Shown piece after piece: positions 1-10,500 of a stretch of DNA of 64,000 bases (its first letter is position 1; every line of letters starts with the position of its first letter). The DNA lies in assembly GCA_017513245.1 (NCBI GenBank), contig JAFXGK010000022.1:1-64000 (forward strand), given 5' to 3'. The position numbers and the translations under genes were made by a program. The notes below the pieces were generated by a model, which saw only the letters and a list, made by a program, of their open reading frames with translations, was not told the origin of the DNA and ran no database searches. This stretch comes from Clostridia bacterium. GTDB lineage: Bacteria; Bacillota; Clostridia; Oscillospirales; Acutalibacteraceae.

Positions 1-35
1 AACCGATAAATAAGAATTTGACGGAGGAGATTATT

Positions 36-425
36 ATGGACAATCGAGAAATCGTAATTCGTTTTTTTGATGAAGGTTATACCAATAAAAACTATGATTA
101 CATTATGCAGCATGTTTCGGAAGATTATTATGACCACAGTCCTGCAGGAGCACGAAGCAATAAAGCGGCAGTGGAAATTCTTAAAATCGTTGCCCAGCAG
201 TTTTCAGATTTAAAAATAACTGTCCTTGACGCTTTTTCACAAGGCAATATGGTAGCTACCCGTGTCCTTTACGAAGGCGTGCATACAGGCGAATGTATGG
301 GCATTGCCCCCACGGGTAAAAGAATATGTTTTGAAGCATTAGAAAACTTCAGATTAGAAGATGGAAAAATTGTCGAGTCTTGGGGCTATTGGCCTGATAA
401 GGAGATTGAACGAATACTTCGATAA
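36..425 (+). CDS. SnoaL-like ester cyclase family protein
   Basis: A 129-residue protein resembling the SnoaL-like polyketide cyclase/ester cyclase family (NTF2-like fold), small cytosolic proteins of mostly unknown substrate. The pattern seen is an N-terminal helix, a YYDHSP segment near residue 36, a mid-protein MVATRVLYEGVHTGE strand pair and a C-terminal DGKIVESWGYWP strand. The ATG at 36 is chosen over a TTG at 18 because GGAGGA lies 8 bases upstream. The gene is AT-richer than its neighbours and stands alone, followed directly by a structured repeat element (459-586) that also follows another lone gene at 33391. Its left context lies outside the window. The family call is fairly sure; the substrate is unknown. 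Confidence 0.75.
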   Translation: MDNREIVIRFFDEGYTNKNYDYIMQHVSEDYYDHSPAGARSNKAAVEILKIVAQQFSDLKITVLDAFSQGNMVATRVLYEGVHTGECMGIAPTGKRICFEALENFRLEDGKIVESWGYWPDKEIERILR

Positions 426-458
426 ATTCCAATTTATCGAATAGGTGATATTTGTTTA

Positions 459-586
459 GAAAAGGGTTTTAGGTTCTCCTAACAAGTGACATTTGGGGCG
501 CCTAAATGTCCTGCTTGTTACGGTATAAGACAAAATTAAAGGAAGCACGAAATTTCGTGCTTCCTTTTTTACTGTCCTTAAGAGTA
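459..586 (+). repeat. Structured non-coding element, copy 1
   Basis: This element shares flanks and architecture with 33823-33955. In order it holds a small hairpin TTAGG-TTCT-CCTAA (469-482), a long hairpin with outer stem TAACAAG/CTTGTTA (480-486 with 514-520) and inner stem GACATTT/AAATGTC (488-494 with 504-510), a conserved single-stranded stretch ACGGTATAAGACAAAA (520-535), a terminator-like hairpin (541-564) with T-run, and a conserved tail ACTGTCCTTAAGAGTA (571-586). The inner and terminator stems differ in sequence from copy 2 but keep pairing, whereas loops and flanks are conserved. It could be an RNA motif, a cassette-associated recombination site or a mobile-element end. Confidence 0.7.
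541..570 (+). terminator. Rho-independent terminator inside element copy 1
   Basis: A perfect 24-base palindrome (GGAAGCACGAAA with its complement, 541-564) is followed by six T. It would end the SnoaL-like transcript. It also faces the 3' end of the convergent FAD oxidoreductase gene and may act in both directions. Confidence 0.85.
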
Positions 587-611
587 TGCTTCATAACGGG
601 AGGTTTTATTT

Positions 612-1799
612 TTATACTATAAAGGTATCGTTTGGTACTTCGCGAACGCCAACGCCGTTCTTTACCGCATAGGCGGCGGCGCGGCCTGCGTTTTCGCCCA
701 TGGCGCAGCAGTTGCCGGTTACACGGTAGGAAGCCATTGCGGTGTGGGTTCCCGAAATGGTCTTGCCTGCTACCAAAAGTCCCTCTATTCCCTTCGGAAT
801 AAGACTGCGGTAAGGCACCTCGTACTCGGTTACGTCACAGCAAACCTGCTCCTGGTCGTTGCCGTGGATATCAACGTTAAAGGTTACCCTTGCAACGGCA
901 TCGGGGAAATGCGAGCCGTTCATAATATCCTCGGTATTTACGCAGTATTCGCCCTCGATTCGGCGAGATTCGCGAATGCCGAGAAGCGGAGCCGACTGAA
1001 CTAAATGCAAGCCCTCGAAATCGGGGTTGTGGTGCTTTAGCATCTCGAAGGTTTCAAGCATCTGACGGCGGCCCTCGATAACTGCGGCGGTGCGGTCAGC
1101 AGCCGAGAGGGGTTTTGCGTTCATATGGGTGAGCTGAACAACGCCGAAGCCCGAGCCGGGGGCAGGAATTAAATAAGGCACCTCAAACGGAGGCTCTTTT
1201 CCCTCGTTCGCATTTTTATAGGCTACACACAGCTCGTCATATATCATTTTACCGTCTTTATATTTCTCAGGGATACCGCTTACTATGTACATAAGGGTTA
1301 CCGACTGGCATTTGCCGTCCTTATCGCCTACACGGCAAACGGCGCCTGCATCGGCCGCCACAAGGGCATCACCCGAAGCATCAATAATCACCTTGGCATA
1401 GCACTCACTCTCGCCCTCAATATTCTTAAAGCGGACGCCCACTATGCGGTTACCTTCCATAACAGCACCCTCGTAGTGGGTGTCGTAAAGGAGGGTAACA
1501 CCTGCCTCGAGGCACTTGCGTTCAAGCATCTCCTTCATATATTCATATGTGAAACTGGCCTCCCAAAAGCCGCCCCATTGACCTTTTGATTTAAGTTCGT
1601 CAACGAGTTCTTTCATAAATCCTTTTTTGTTTTCAAAGTCAAAAATGGGATTAACAAATCCCGATGTCCACATTCCGCCAAGGCAATAGGTCTGCTCTAT
1701 GAGCAGCACCTTCATACCCTCACGGGCGGCGCAAACTGCGGCTGCGGCACCCGAAGGACCTCCGCCTACTACTATAACATCAAAATTCTTTTCAGTCAT
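612..1799 (-). CDS. FAD-dependent oxidoreductase
   Basis: A 395-residue flavoprotein of the FAD_oxidored (PF12831-like) group. The N-terminal dinucleotide-binding motif VVGGGPSGAAAA sits at residues 10-21, followed by an acidic residue at the end of the second strand (LLIEQ). A second FAD contact, VIIDASGDA, lies near residue 138, and LLVAGKTIS near residue 340 is the usual C-terminal FAD contact. The substrate is not evident. The ATG at 1799 has AAGGAG ten bases upstream. It is transcribed divergently from an AraC-family gene, with overlapping -10 boxes, so the AraC protein is its likely regulator. Confidence 0.85.
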   Translation of the reverse strand: MTEKNFDVIVVGGGPSGAAAAVCAAREGMKVLLIEQTYCLGGMWTSGFVNPIFDFENKKGFMKELVDELKSKGQWGGFWEASFTYEYMKEMLERKCLEAGVTLLYDTHYEGAVMEGNRIVGVRFKNIEGESECYAKVIIDASGDALVAADAGAVCRVGDKDGKCQSVTLMYIVSGIPEKYKDGKMIYDELCVAYKNANEGKEPPFEVPYLIPAPGSGFGVVQLTHMNAKPLSAADRTAAVIEGRRQMLETFEMLKHHNPDFEGLHLVQSAPLLGIRESRRIEGEYCVNTEDIMNGSHFPDAVARVTFNVDIHGNDQEQVCCDVTEYEVPYRSLIPKGIEGLLVAGKTISGTHTAMASYRVTGNCCAMGENAGRAAAYAVKNGVGVREVPNDTFIV

Positions 1800-1824
1800 T
1801 TTAAATCAACTCCTTGGAAAAGAC

Positions 1825-1852
1825 TTTACTTTTCCCAACTTAATGCTATAAT
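1825..1852 (+). promoter_or_regulatory. Sigma-A promoter of the AraC gene
   Basis: TTTACT (1825-1830), a 16-base spacer and TATAAT (1847-1852) lie about 50 bases before the AraC start at 1901. The -10 box is half of the palindrome CTATAATCATTATAG (1846-1860). Confidence 0.65.
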
Positions 1853-1853
1853 C

Positions 1854-1882
1854 ATTATAGAAAAAACTTAACGGTTTTGCAA
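1854..1882 (-). promoter_or_regulatory. Sigma-A promoter of the FAD oxidoreductase gene
   Basis: On the minus strand TTGCAA (1877-1882), a 17-base spacer and TATAAT (1854-1859) precede the oxidoreductase start at 1799. This -10 box abuts the -10 box of the divergent promoter, so a regulator or one polymerase bound here would affect both directions. Confidence 0.7.
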
Positions 1883-1900
1883 GACCTTTGGAGGGGTTTT

Positions 1901-2617
1901 ATGGAAAATCCTAAAATTAAACTCTATTTTCATTTCTCACACAAGGAACACTTCGTTTACGAGAGAGAAACCTACGACTGCTCGGTTTTGTTTATTAACG
2001 TTTCGGGCAGTTTCCAATATCGCATAAATAACTCCGCGCTCGCCACGGTAAACCCCGGAGAGATAGTTTACTGTCCCCCGTTTTGCTCCTTTTGGCGAAA
2101 GGTTTTATCCCCCGTTGAACTGCATATGATAAAATTCGACGGTGAACTGCCAAAAAGAACCTACACCATAAATTCACGCATACGCGAGGACCTTAATGCC
2201 GTTTCGCACATTCGTTTCTGGGACGCCACGGAAGACAATCCGCTTCTCATCCATTACCTGAGCGATATTTTTTATACGCTGGCGCTAAAACCTAATTCGG
2301 TTTCGGCCGCGCCGATAATCAGGTATATGAACGAAAACTACTGCAGTCCCATAGGTAACGCCGAGCTTTGCGAATTTTTACACTGCTCGGAGGTCAGTTT
2401 GATATCGCAGGTGCGTGCCCTTACGGGTAAAACTCCGCACCAGTACATAAACGAAAAACGCATTGAATACGCCAAGGAACTTTTGCTCTCGGCCGATAAC
2501 CCTATTGCCGAAATCTCGGCCTTTTGCGGATTTGAAGACCCGCTTTACTTCAGCAAGGCCTTTAAACGGCATACGGGAATGTCACCGAGCGGATTTAAAT
2601 CAAAATATAAGATATAA
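1901..2617 (+). CDS. AraC-family transcriptional regulator
   Basis: A 238-residue regulator. The N-terminal half (about 1-110) is a cupin-like ligand domain with a PGEIVYCPP turn. The C-terminal half (about 140-238) is the double helix-turn-helix domain, ending in the AraC signature FCGFEDPLYFSKAFKRHTG near residues 213-231. The ATG at 1901 is chosen over a TTG at 1877 because TTGGAGGGG lies just upstream. It is divergent from the FAD oxidoreductase gene at 1799. The inducer is unknown. Confidence 0.9.
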   Translation: MENPKIKLYFHFSHKEHFVYERETYDCSVLFINVSGSFQYRINNSALATVNPGEIVYCPPFCSFWRKVLSPVELHMIKFDGELPKRTYTINSRIREDLNAVSHIRFWDATEDNPLLIHYLSDIFYTLALKPNSVSAAPIIRYMNENYCSPIGNAELCEFLHCSEVSLISQVRALTGKTPHQYINEKRIEYAKELLLSADNPIAEISAFCGFEDPLYFSKAFKRHTGMSPSGFKSKYKI

Positions 2618-2625
2618 ATTAATTA

Positions 2626-2658
2626 ACACAGCGCCCCTGTTGGGACGCTGTGTTTTTT
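2626..2658 (+). terminator. Terminator after the AraC gene
   Basis: Stem ACACAGCG/CGCTGTGT with a further CCC/GGG pairing and a T-run at 2653-2658. It lies 9 bases after the AraC stop. Confidence 0.85.
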
Positions 2659-2662
2659 ATCG

Positions 2663-2700
2663 TCGGCAGGGCGGCGAGTGTTGAGCTCCGCCCTGTCGAG
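2663..2700 (-). terminator. GC-rich hairpin downstream of the GH-A gene
   Basis: A long stem (CGGCAGGGCGG with CCGCCCTGTCG) lies between the convergent AraC and GH-A genes. It has no T-run on the minus strand, so it may be a processing or protective hairpin rather than a true terminator. Confidence 0.4.
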
Positions 2701-2718
2701 AGAGGTAAAATATTTTAT

Positions 2719-4533
2719 TTAACCAAAGTTTTCGATGGTGGAATAAATTGTTAAGGAACCGCCGGGAACAGTATCGATAATGTTCTTGGTTACGTTCTCG
2801 AATGCCTTATCCGCGGTTATAACCTTGGCCGCCTGAGAAATCTCAATGTCGGAAGAAGAGTACTGATAGCGGTAAAGTGTTTCGCCGCCGATAGACTCTT
2901 CAAGACCTATGTTAACGGTTACGGCCTCGGTGTTCATATTAACAACAGCGAAGGACCAGCCACCCTCCTTGAACTCGAGAGCCGAGATATAAACGGAGGC
3001 AACGTCCTGAGACTGCTCTACGTTATAGGTGGTGCCGCCCTCGGTGCCGAAGTATCTGGAAAGCAGGCTGAGTGCATAGTATGCGGGATAGGGTGTTTCG
3101 GTGTTGTAGAGAGAGGGTATAACGCCGCCTATCTGCGTACCATACTTATACTCGCCGCCCGAACCATAATACTCAGACCAAGTCTGATCGAAGAACTGCC
3201 AGCAGGAAATTGCCGAAACGCCGGCATTGAATGCTGCCATCATCATGGTTGCGGTCTGCGGGCCCATCCAGGTATCGTCAAAGCTGTCGGTCATATAATG
3301 GTCACCGTCAACGTTGAACTCATCGAGCCAGAATTCCTTTACGTTCTTCAGGCCAAAGCCGTCAACCTTTTCCATAAAGCTCGAGTAGAGGCTGTAGTGA
3401 TACTCATACGGGTCGTCGGTCGGGTTCTGGGGATGCTTATTGTAGTGAGAAGAGTAGATATCGAATATTTCGTCGTATCCCTTGCTTCCCATAAACGCAG
3501 TAGCAAGACCAATCTGTCCCGAAGTGTTGGACTGGTTGGGGCCGATGAGGGTGCACTTATCGCGGAGACCTGCGGCCTTGAGAGCCTTATGAAGGGCTAA
3601 GAAGGTTTCCTTCTGGTAATCTACGAATGCGCCGGTCGGCGAACCGCCGTCTTCACGGGGCTCGTTGAAGATGAAGAAGTTGAATGCGTTGTCAACGCCG
3701 TGGGCTTCAAGAGCGCGTACGGTCTGAACGCCCCAGTCGGCGTAGCGACGGTTCTGCTCTTCATAATCGAGTTCCTCGAAATAGGTACCCCATCTGAGGA
3801 TAACCTTCGGGTTACCGTTTGCATCATAGGCGCGAGGCATAAGATACGGAACCTCGAGGAAGTAGTGGCTTGCGTTACCGCCTTCGATGAATGCGGGATA
3901 CTGCCAGCCTAAAACGAGGCATACCTGAATGCCATACTCGTCAGCCTTTTTGCAGAACTCGTAGAATCCGAGCATCTTTTCGCATTCCCAATCCCAGGGA
4001 TTGCTGTCATCGCCCGAATACATCCAGTCAGACTTAAACTGAACACGCATATGGGTGAAACCTGCATCCTTGTAGCGCTTAAACTCAAGGTCTATCATTT
4101 CGTCGGTATAGTCACGGTTGTTGGGGTCCATGCCCATAAACTCGGTTGCATGATAAACAGAGCTTGTAAGTCCGCGGAAGTTGGTGCAAAGCGGGTCGCT
4201 TCCATTGTAGACGTAGAGGTTGCAGATATCGGAACCGTCTATCTGACCCTCGGCAATAATTTCGTCATTGCCGGTATAGTCAAGGCCCAAAGTGATATCA
4301 TCGTTACCGTAGGGATTTTCATCCTTGTCGGTATCCTTATCGGGGGTCTTGTCGGTGTCGGTGTCGGTGTCGGCGTCGGTATCACCGTCGCCGCCACCGT
4401 TTACGTGAACTATTTGCTTTATGCTGTCCTTACCGTCCTCGCGGTAGAGCACAATGCCCGTAACTGCGGAGGTTGCGATAAGAAGAAGTGCGAGGGCTAT
4501 TGAGATTACGTTAATTAACTTTTTGTTTTTCAT
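2719..4533 (-). CDS. Membrane-anchored clan GH-A glycoside hydrolase
   Basis: A 604-residue exported enzyme. Residues 1-28 form an uncleaved-looking hydrophobic anchor. Residues 45-75 are an Asp/Thr/Lys linker of near-perfect DTDTDT and DKDTDKD repeats. The catalytic TIM barrel follows from about residue 90. The acid/base Glu is probably in FFIFNEPRE (near residue 290) and the nucleophile in FWLDEFNVD (near 403), as in GH5-like or GH39-like enzymes. A beta-sandwich tail ends near residue 600. The substrate is probably a plant beta-glycan. Its ATG overlaps the stop of the upstream giant gene (TAATG at 4531-4535), so translation is coupled. The exact GH family is uncertain. Confidence 0.8.
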   Translation of the reverse strand: MKNKKLINVISIALALLLIATSAVTGIVLYREDGKDSIKQIVHVNGGGDGDTDADTDTDTDKTPDKDTDKDENPYGNDDITLGLDYTGNDEIIAEGQIDGSDICNLYVYNGSDPLCTNFRGLTSSVYHATEFMGMDPNNRDYTDEMIDLEFKRYKDAGFTHMRVQFKSDWMYSGDDSNPWDWECEKMLGFYEFCKKADEYGIQVCLVLGWQYPAFIEGGNASHYFLEVPYLMPRAYDANGNPKVILRWGTYFEELDYEEQNRRYADWGVQTVRALEAHGVDNAFNFFIFNEPREDGGSPTGAFVDYQKETFLALHKALKAAGLRDKCTLIGPNQSNTSGQIGLATAFMGSKGYDEIFDIYSSHYNKHPQNPTDDPYEYHYSLYSSFMEKVDGFGLKNVKEFWLDEFNVDGDHYMTDSFDDTWMGPQTATMMMAAFNAGVSAISCWQFFDQTWSEYYGSGGEYKYGTQIGGVIPSLYNTETPYPAYYALSLLSRYFGTEGGTTYNVEQSQDVASVYISALEFKEGGWSFAVVNMNTEAVTVNIGLEESIGGETLYRYQYSSSDIEISQAAKVITADKAFENVTKNIIDTVPGGSLTIYSTIENFG

Positions 4534-7500
4534 TAGTCGCGCACTCCTTTCTTGCGATTAATTACAATTAAGACAATCACCGCTAATACTGCGATTACTC
4601 CTGCCAAGCCGAAGAGAATGTAAGGAATAGTGTTGTCGGCCTTCTTGCCGGGAACCTTTACCTTCTCGATAACGGTCGTACCCTCATCATCCTTGTCGGT
4701 GGGTTCTTCGTCGTCAGTGGGTTCTTCGTCTTCTATGTCGGCGCCCGTGTCGGCTGCGGCCTTCTTGGCACCGAACTGCTCAAGTGTAATTCCCGCCTCT
4801 GTGAGGGCTGCCTCATCGTTTGTGGAGCCCTTAATCGACCATTCACAATCAACAATGTATGCCTTATAGTAGCCATCATTGTCGGTTGCGGTCAGGTAGG
4901 AATATCCGGTTTCGGTATCGGTTATCTTAACGATACCGTCGGAAACTGCACGGTAGCTGAGCTCTATGACCTTACCGTCAAGACGGGTTACGGCAACACC
5001 CGAAAGTCTGCCGGTTCCCACGATGAGCTCACCGTAGAGAGTACGTATCGAGTGACCGCCGGGAGCAATGTACATATTGTAGGTGCCTTCCTTAATGCCG
5101 TCGATACGATACTTGTTTTCAACAACGTCGGCAGTGTAGGTAACGCCCTTACCCTCGAGAACAACCTTAGAGCCCTCGGGCAGACCGCGAAGCATTCCGA
5201 CAACGCTGTTTGTAACGTCGTTTTTACCCATATCTACTACGGGCAGTTCGTCCTTGCTGAGGCCTACGGAATCATCAAATGTGCACTCTGCAAAGGCGTG
5301 GTTGGTATTGAAGAGGGCTAAATAGTCAACGTCGAAGCTGCCTGCGGTACACTCGATTACGAGATACTCGGTCTCGATGCGGTTACCGTCGAAGGTGAAG
5401 CCGTCACGTGCCCATTTGCCGTCTGTATTAAGGTTAAGCGAAACTACGTTGCCTTCCTTATCGGTGAAGAGGCTCTTGCCGTCGGGCGTGTAGGAGAGAC
5501 CTACGGTACCCTTGGACTGTGCGTTACCGCGAACGTCTGCCGCGAAGGTGTAGTTTGCTTCCCAGGTGATATTGTAGTCGGTTCTGGTCTTTACCGGAAC
5601 GATTATCTTATCGCCTGCGTTAAGAGTAATATACTTGGAACCGAAGGATGCGTCGCCCGATTTTACGAAGGGAGCAAATGCTGCCTCGTTCTTTTCGAAG
5701 CTGTAGTCGCTGAAGTAGTTCTGCGAAAGGTCCTCGGTGTAGAGCTTATCGGCATCAGCGTTGTTGATGCTCGAGGTGCTCTCCTTAATTACGATATCGT
5801 CGAAGTAGATATCGCAGGTGGTTTCACCCTCAATACCGTTCACTACAAAGCTTACGCGGTTATAACCGGTCTTTATAATATTATCGGTAGTGAAGATGTA
5901 GCTGAACTTATGCCACTCGGTATCCTTAAGTTCGTATTCCTTTTCGGCTAAGGGGCTTACAACGTAAACCGGGTCGGAACGGTAGGCGGCAGTCATAAAC
6001 TTGGTGCCGGCCGTTGCTGCCTTTGCATAGAAGGAAACTTCATAGGTTTTACCTGCTTCAAGTTTTGCAGTTGCCCAGGGCTGAGAGAGCTCGTGAGATA
6101 CATACTCGGGCTTGTGCTTCATCAGTAACGACCAGTCGCCGGTTTTGGCTTCTGCGTTGCTGATTTCGTACCATTCGGGGTTCTTCTGATCCTTATGATC
6201 ACCGCCGAGAGTTGTACGGTAAGCGGCGTTGAAGATATCTCTGTATTCGAGTTCCTCAAAGCCGAGTTTGTGTGCTGCTGCGAGTTCGGTTGCAGGCTTG
6301 ATAACAACGTCGTCAACCATAAATTCAGCGCCGTTTAAGGACTGAAGAACTACGTTGTTCTGCGCGCGTGCGCCGTTTAAGAACGTTACCTCGTAGGTTT
6401 CCCAATCATTTGTAAGGGTTGCCTTATCAATTGCAGCGGTGCTGGCCAGGTCAACAAACTTGCCGCCGTCATAAAGCTTTTCGTATCCGCCTGCGGCAAC
6501 GCCGTAAAGCAGTTCAGCGCCTGCGGCCGACTTAGCCTTGAAGGAAAGGGTGTATGCGCGGGTCTTTTCAAGGTTTACACCGTTGAAGATTGTGCCGCTG
6601 GAAACACCTGCGTTATTACCGCCGTTAGCTGCGATGGTATATTCACCGTGCCAACCCTTATCGGTCTTTGTGGTGTTGCTGAAATCACCGTTTTCTACGG
6701 TGTCGGAGTAACGATTGCGCTCGATAACCTTCATATCGTCAACGTAGATGCCGTCAACGCCGCCGTAACGGGTATAGTTAAAGCCAACAAAAGCCTCGGT
6801 ACGGTTCTGGGAATTGAAGGTGTATTCAACCTTGCGCCAGGTCTTGCCGTCGCCGGGGAAGCCCATGCTTGCCATACCGGTATTCTGCGCAAGAATATCG
6901 GTGTGCTGGTTGCGAAGTGTTACGTTCTGGATGTTCTGCTTTGTAGTCTGATTTACGAAACCTTCGTACTCGGCACGATAACGGTGTGCTGCGGCCCACT
7001 CGAACTGAATAAACTCGCCGCCGTAGCACCAGAACGAAACGGTGTAATCGGTGTAGGGCTTGAGGTTGCGAACCAACAAAGTAGAGGTGCGGGAGTTGGC
7101 TACAATCTTTGCCATATAGTCACCGCTTACGGGGGTTATGCCGCCTGCGGCCTTGGTTACCTGATAGTTACAGAATGCAATGTTGGCAGTTTCGGTAGAG
7201 CCCGAGAAGATAAAGCCTTCAAACGCGCCGTTTTCGAAATCACCGTCAACAATCTTGTTTTCGGGTTCGATGTCGGGGCCTGCAAACTTTGCAATAACGT
7301 GCTGGGTCTTGTTAACCGAGAAGGTGTAGGGGTTGGCGGTAGAGAGAAGTACGGAAGAATCCATATAATCGTACCAGCCAAGGAAGGTGTTGCCGCTGTC
7401 GGGGGTTGCAGTTACGGTTACCTGAGTTCCCGAAAGAACGGCACCGCTTGCAGTAGTGTTAACGCTACCGCCCTGTGCTGCATAAACACCAAGGTTGTGC

Positions 7501-10500
7501 GACTCGAAGAGTGCGAAATCGTCGAAGTAGCATTCCTTTTCACCGGCCTGATATAACAGTTCAACCGTCATTTCAGTGTTGTTTCCGGTGTTGAACGGAA
7601 CGGAGATAAGTTCCCACTGGCCGCCGTTCGCAGTGCCGAAGCCTGCTCCTAAAACGGTGCCTGTGGTCTTGCCGATTAATTTTGCGCTCTCGAAGTAGCA
7701 GTTCTGAAGATTCTTATGTGTGCGAACCTGGAAGGTTAAGAAATAGTCGGTGTTTGCCTTAAGACCCGAAATAACGGTCGAGAAGGTGTTGCCTCTGTGG
7801 AGAGCACTGAGCATCTGCTCACCGTCATAGGCTGTGCCCTTATCGGTTACGGTTACATCGAAATCATAAAGGTCATGTAACTTCTGATTTACAGACCAAT
7901 CGCCGTTTTCACTTAAGGAAACGGAAGGCTTTGTGTTCTCATAGCCTGCATCGGGCCAGAGGTTGTTGATATTGAACTTTGCTTCGATATTATAGAAGCC
8001 GAATGCTGTGAAGGTGTAGTCCTCATCGGTGCTGAGGAGTGTATCGCCCTCGTACCAGCCGAGGAAGGTGTTGCGCTGATAGGGCTTTGCCGAAACGGTT
8101 ACGGAGGTGCCGCCCATTACGCTGAAGAACTTTTCGCTGGTGATATAACCACCGTAAACTCCGTTCTGATTTGCAACCGAGGCAGAAATCTTAAAGGGAA
8201 CTGCGGCTGCATCGAATAATACGAAATCATCGAAATAGAGGTTGGAGTTTGCCGAAGTGTACTTGATTTCAACGGTGAGCTTGGTGGCTGTGCCCGTCTC
8301 GGCCATAAGGTTAACCTTCTGCCACTGGCTGTTTGCCAGAACGGGGGTGTTCATTTCAGCTACGAGCTGACCACCTGCATAAACCTTAACGTATTCGAGG
8401 GCGGTTGCGCCATCGGTTACGCCCTTCCAATTGAAGGAAAGGAAATACTTGGTATTGGCTGCAACGTCAAGAACGGTGCTGATGGGAGCGTTAGGAGCGG
8501 TTACCATTATAGACTTGGTTCCCGTAGCAGCCTCGTTGCCGACAACGCTTGCAGCTGCCGATGCGGAGGTCGATGTCCAGTCAAGGCCGTTGCCGAGCAC
8601 GCTCTCACCGAGAGCGGTATTTTCATAGCTCGAATCAGTGAAGAGGTTATTTACTTCGAACTTTGCAGTAAGCGCTACGTCCTTACGGATGGTAAGGGTA
8701 ACGGTTTCGTCCTTGGTTACGAGGGTGCTGCCCTGGTACCAGCCGAGGAACTTATTGCCCGTGTAGGGTACTGCGGTGAAGGATCTTTCTTCGCCGCTGC
8801 TTATAGAATCAATTGCGTTTTCGCCGATTATGTAACCGCCGTAGATGCCGTTTGTCGGCTCAACCTCTGCCGTTGCGGAATAGAGGTTGTTATCCATAAT
8901 GAACTTAGCGGTATACTTTTCGTCGCTTATCTGCTTAACGCGTAAAACGGTATCGGAGGATACCTTTTGGTTGTTCGCGTCATACCAGCCGTCGAAAATG
9001 TAGCCGGTTTCGGTTTCTGCGAAGAAATCAACGTACATATCGGGATAATAGGGATTATCGGTATCTACGTGATTTGCAAATATATCGGCAGTTCCGCGAG
9101 GAGCATCGGTCTGGTATGCGGGCTCGTCGGTGCGGCAGGAGTAAACCTTGCCGTATTCGCCGGCCGTTACCGAAACGATATCCGAAACGCCGGTCTTTGC
9201 AACAGAGCACGACATATTGTCGATGAGGTAGCTGTTGGTCTGAGCATCGGCGGTGCCGAGGGTTAAGTGATGGAGTGCGGTTTCCTGCGGGGTGAAGATA
9301 ACGTAAACCTCAATCCACTTGTTAATGTCGGCGATGGCCGAGGTCATGGAATAATGCAGCTTACTGTCGGAGGTGTTATCGCCCCAGGCATAATTGTTCT
9401 GGTTGATACCCTCGGTGGATTCAAGCTGAATGTGGTAGGAATAAGGTAGGTTACCGTCCCACGATACGGCGCTGCCGTTTACAGCCTTGTCTACCGAAAG
9501 ATAGATGTAATCTTTTCCTGCGGTGTAGCTGTTGCCGAGAACTGCGTAGTTGAACTTCCAGATATAGGTCTTGCCTGCCTCAAGGTTTACGGGGATGTTA
9601 AGTAATCCCTTACGCTTGGCGGCGTGCTGATTCTGGTGGGGAGTTAACTGCAGAGCATTGTTTCCGTATTCGGGACCGCTGTTTTCGATAGCGGTAGGAA
9701 CTATGCTGTAGGTTCCCTTATAGGTCTTATCGTAATCGGTATAATCAGTGTATACCTGCGCGGTATTGTTGTTAACCTCGAAGTCACCGTCATAGATAAG
9801 GTTGTCGCTTGTGAACAACGCAACGTAGCCGAGGTGGCCTTCCTTGGGAATGGTAACGTCGTCGGTCTTGTGAACGTACGGAGTCTGTGTTCCGTCGAAC
9901 CAGCCGAGGAACTTGTTGCCGTAGTAGGCGTGGGCAGTATAGGTGCCGTCGCCGTTATCGGTTATCGCGCCGCCGCCTTCAGCCGAAAGCTGCTTTGCAA
10001 ACTTGGCGGTGTACTTCTCGCCGGTTGCAAGGAGGTATGCAGTAAGCTCGGTCGAAACGCACTGGTCGTTTTCATTGAACCAACCAACAAGCTCACAGCC
10101 TGCTGCGGGGGTTGCAACGTACTTTTCATAAATAGCGGGATAGAATACGTTTGCGGTGTCGCGGTTTGTGAATACGTTGGCCGAACCGCGAGCGCCTACG
10201 GTATAAACGTAGTAGTTATCATCCTTGCGGGGTGCGTTTGTTGCAATGCTGCCGCCCGAGGTTGCCGAAACGGTAGTTCTGTCGTTAGCGGTAGCTTCGG
10301 AGATGGAGAAATTATCGAGCACGAGGAAATCGGTGGTATCCCAATGTGTTCCGAAGTTGAAGCATGCAACGCCTTCGTCGCCGCCGCCCTGGAAGATGCT
10401 GGCATCCTCAAGCGGATTGAAGATGAAGTAAACTTCCTGCCAATAGGTAGCATCGGAGGTAGCGTTATCGTTTATGAACTTGGAAACGTACGCGTTTGCA

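Noticed and set aside
4350-4380. Tandem repeat GTCGGT, possible satellite or CRISPR-like DNA
   Set aside because: It encodes the Asp-Thr linker of the GH-A enzyme in frame. No CRISPR array with unique spacers is present anywhere in the window.
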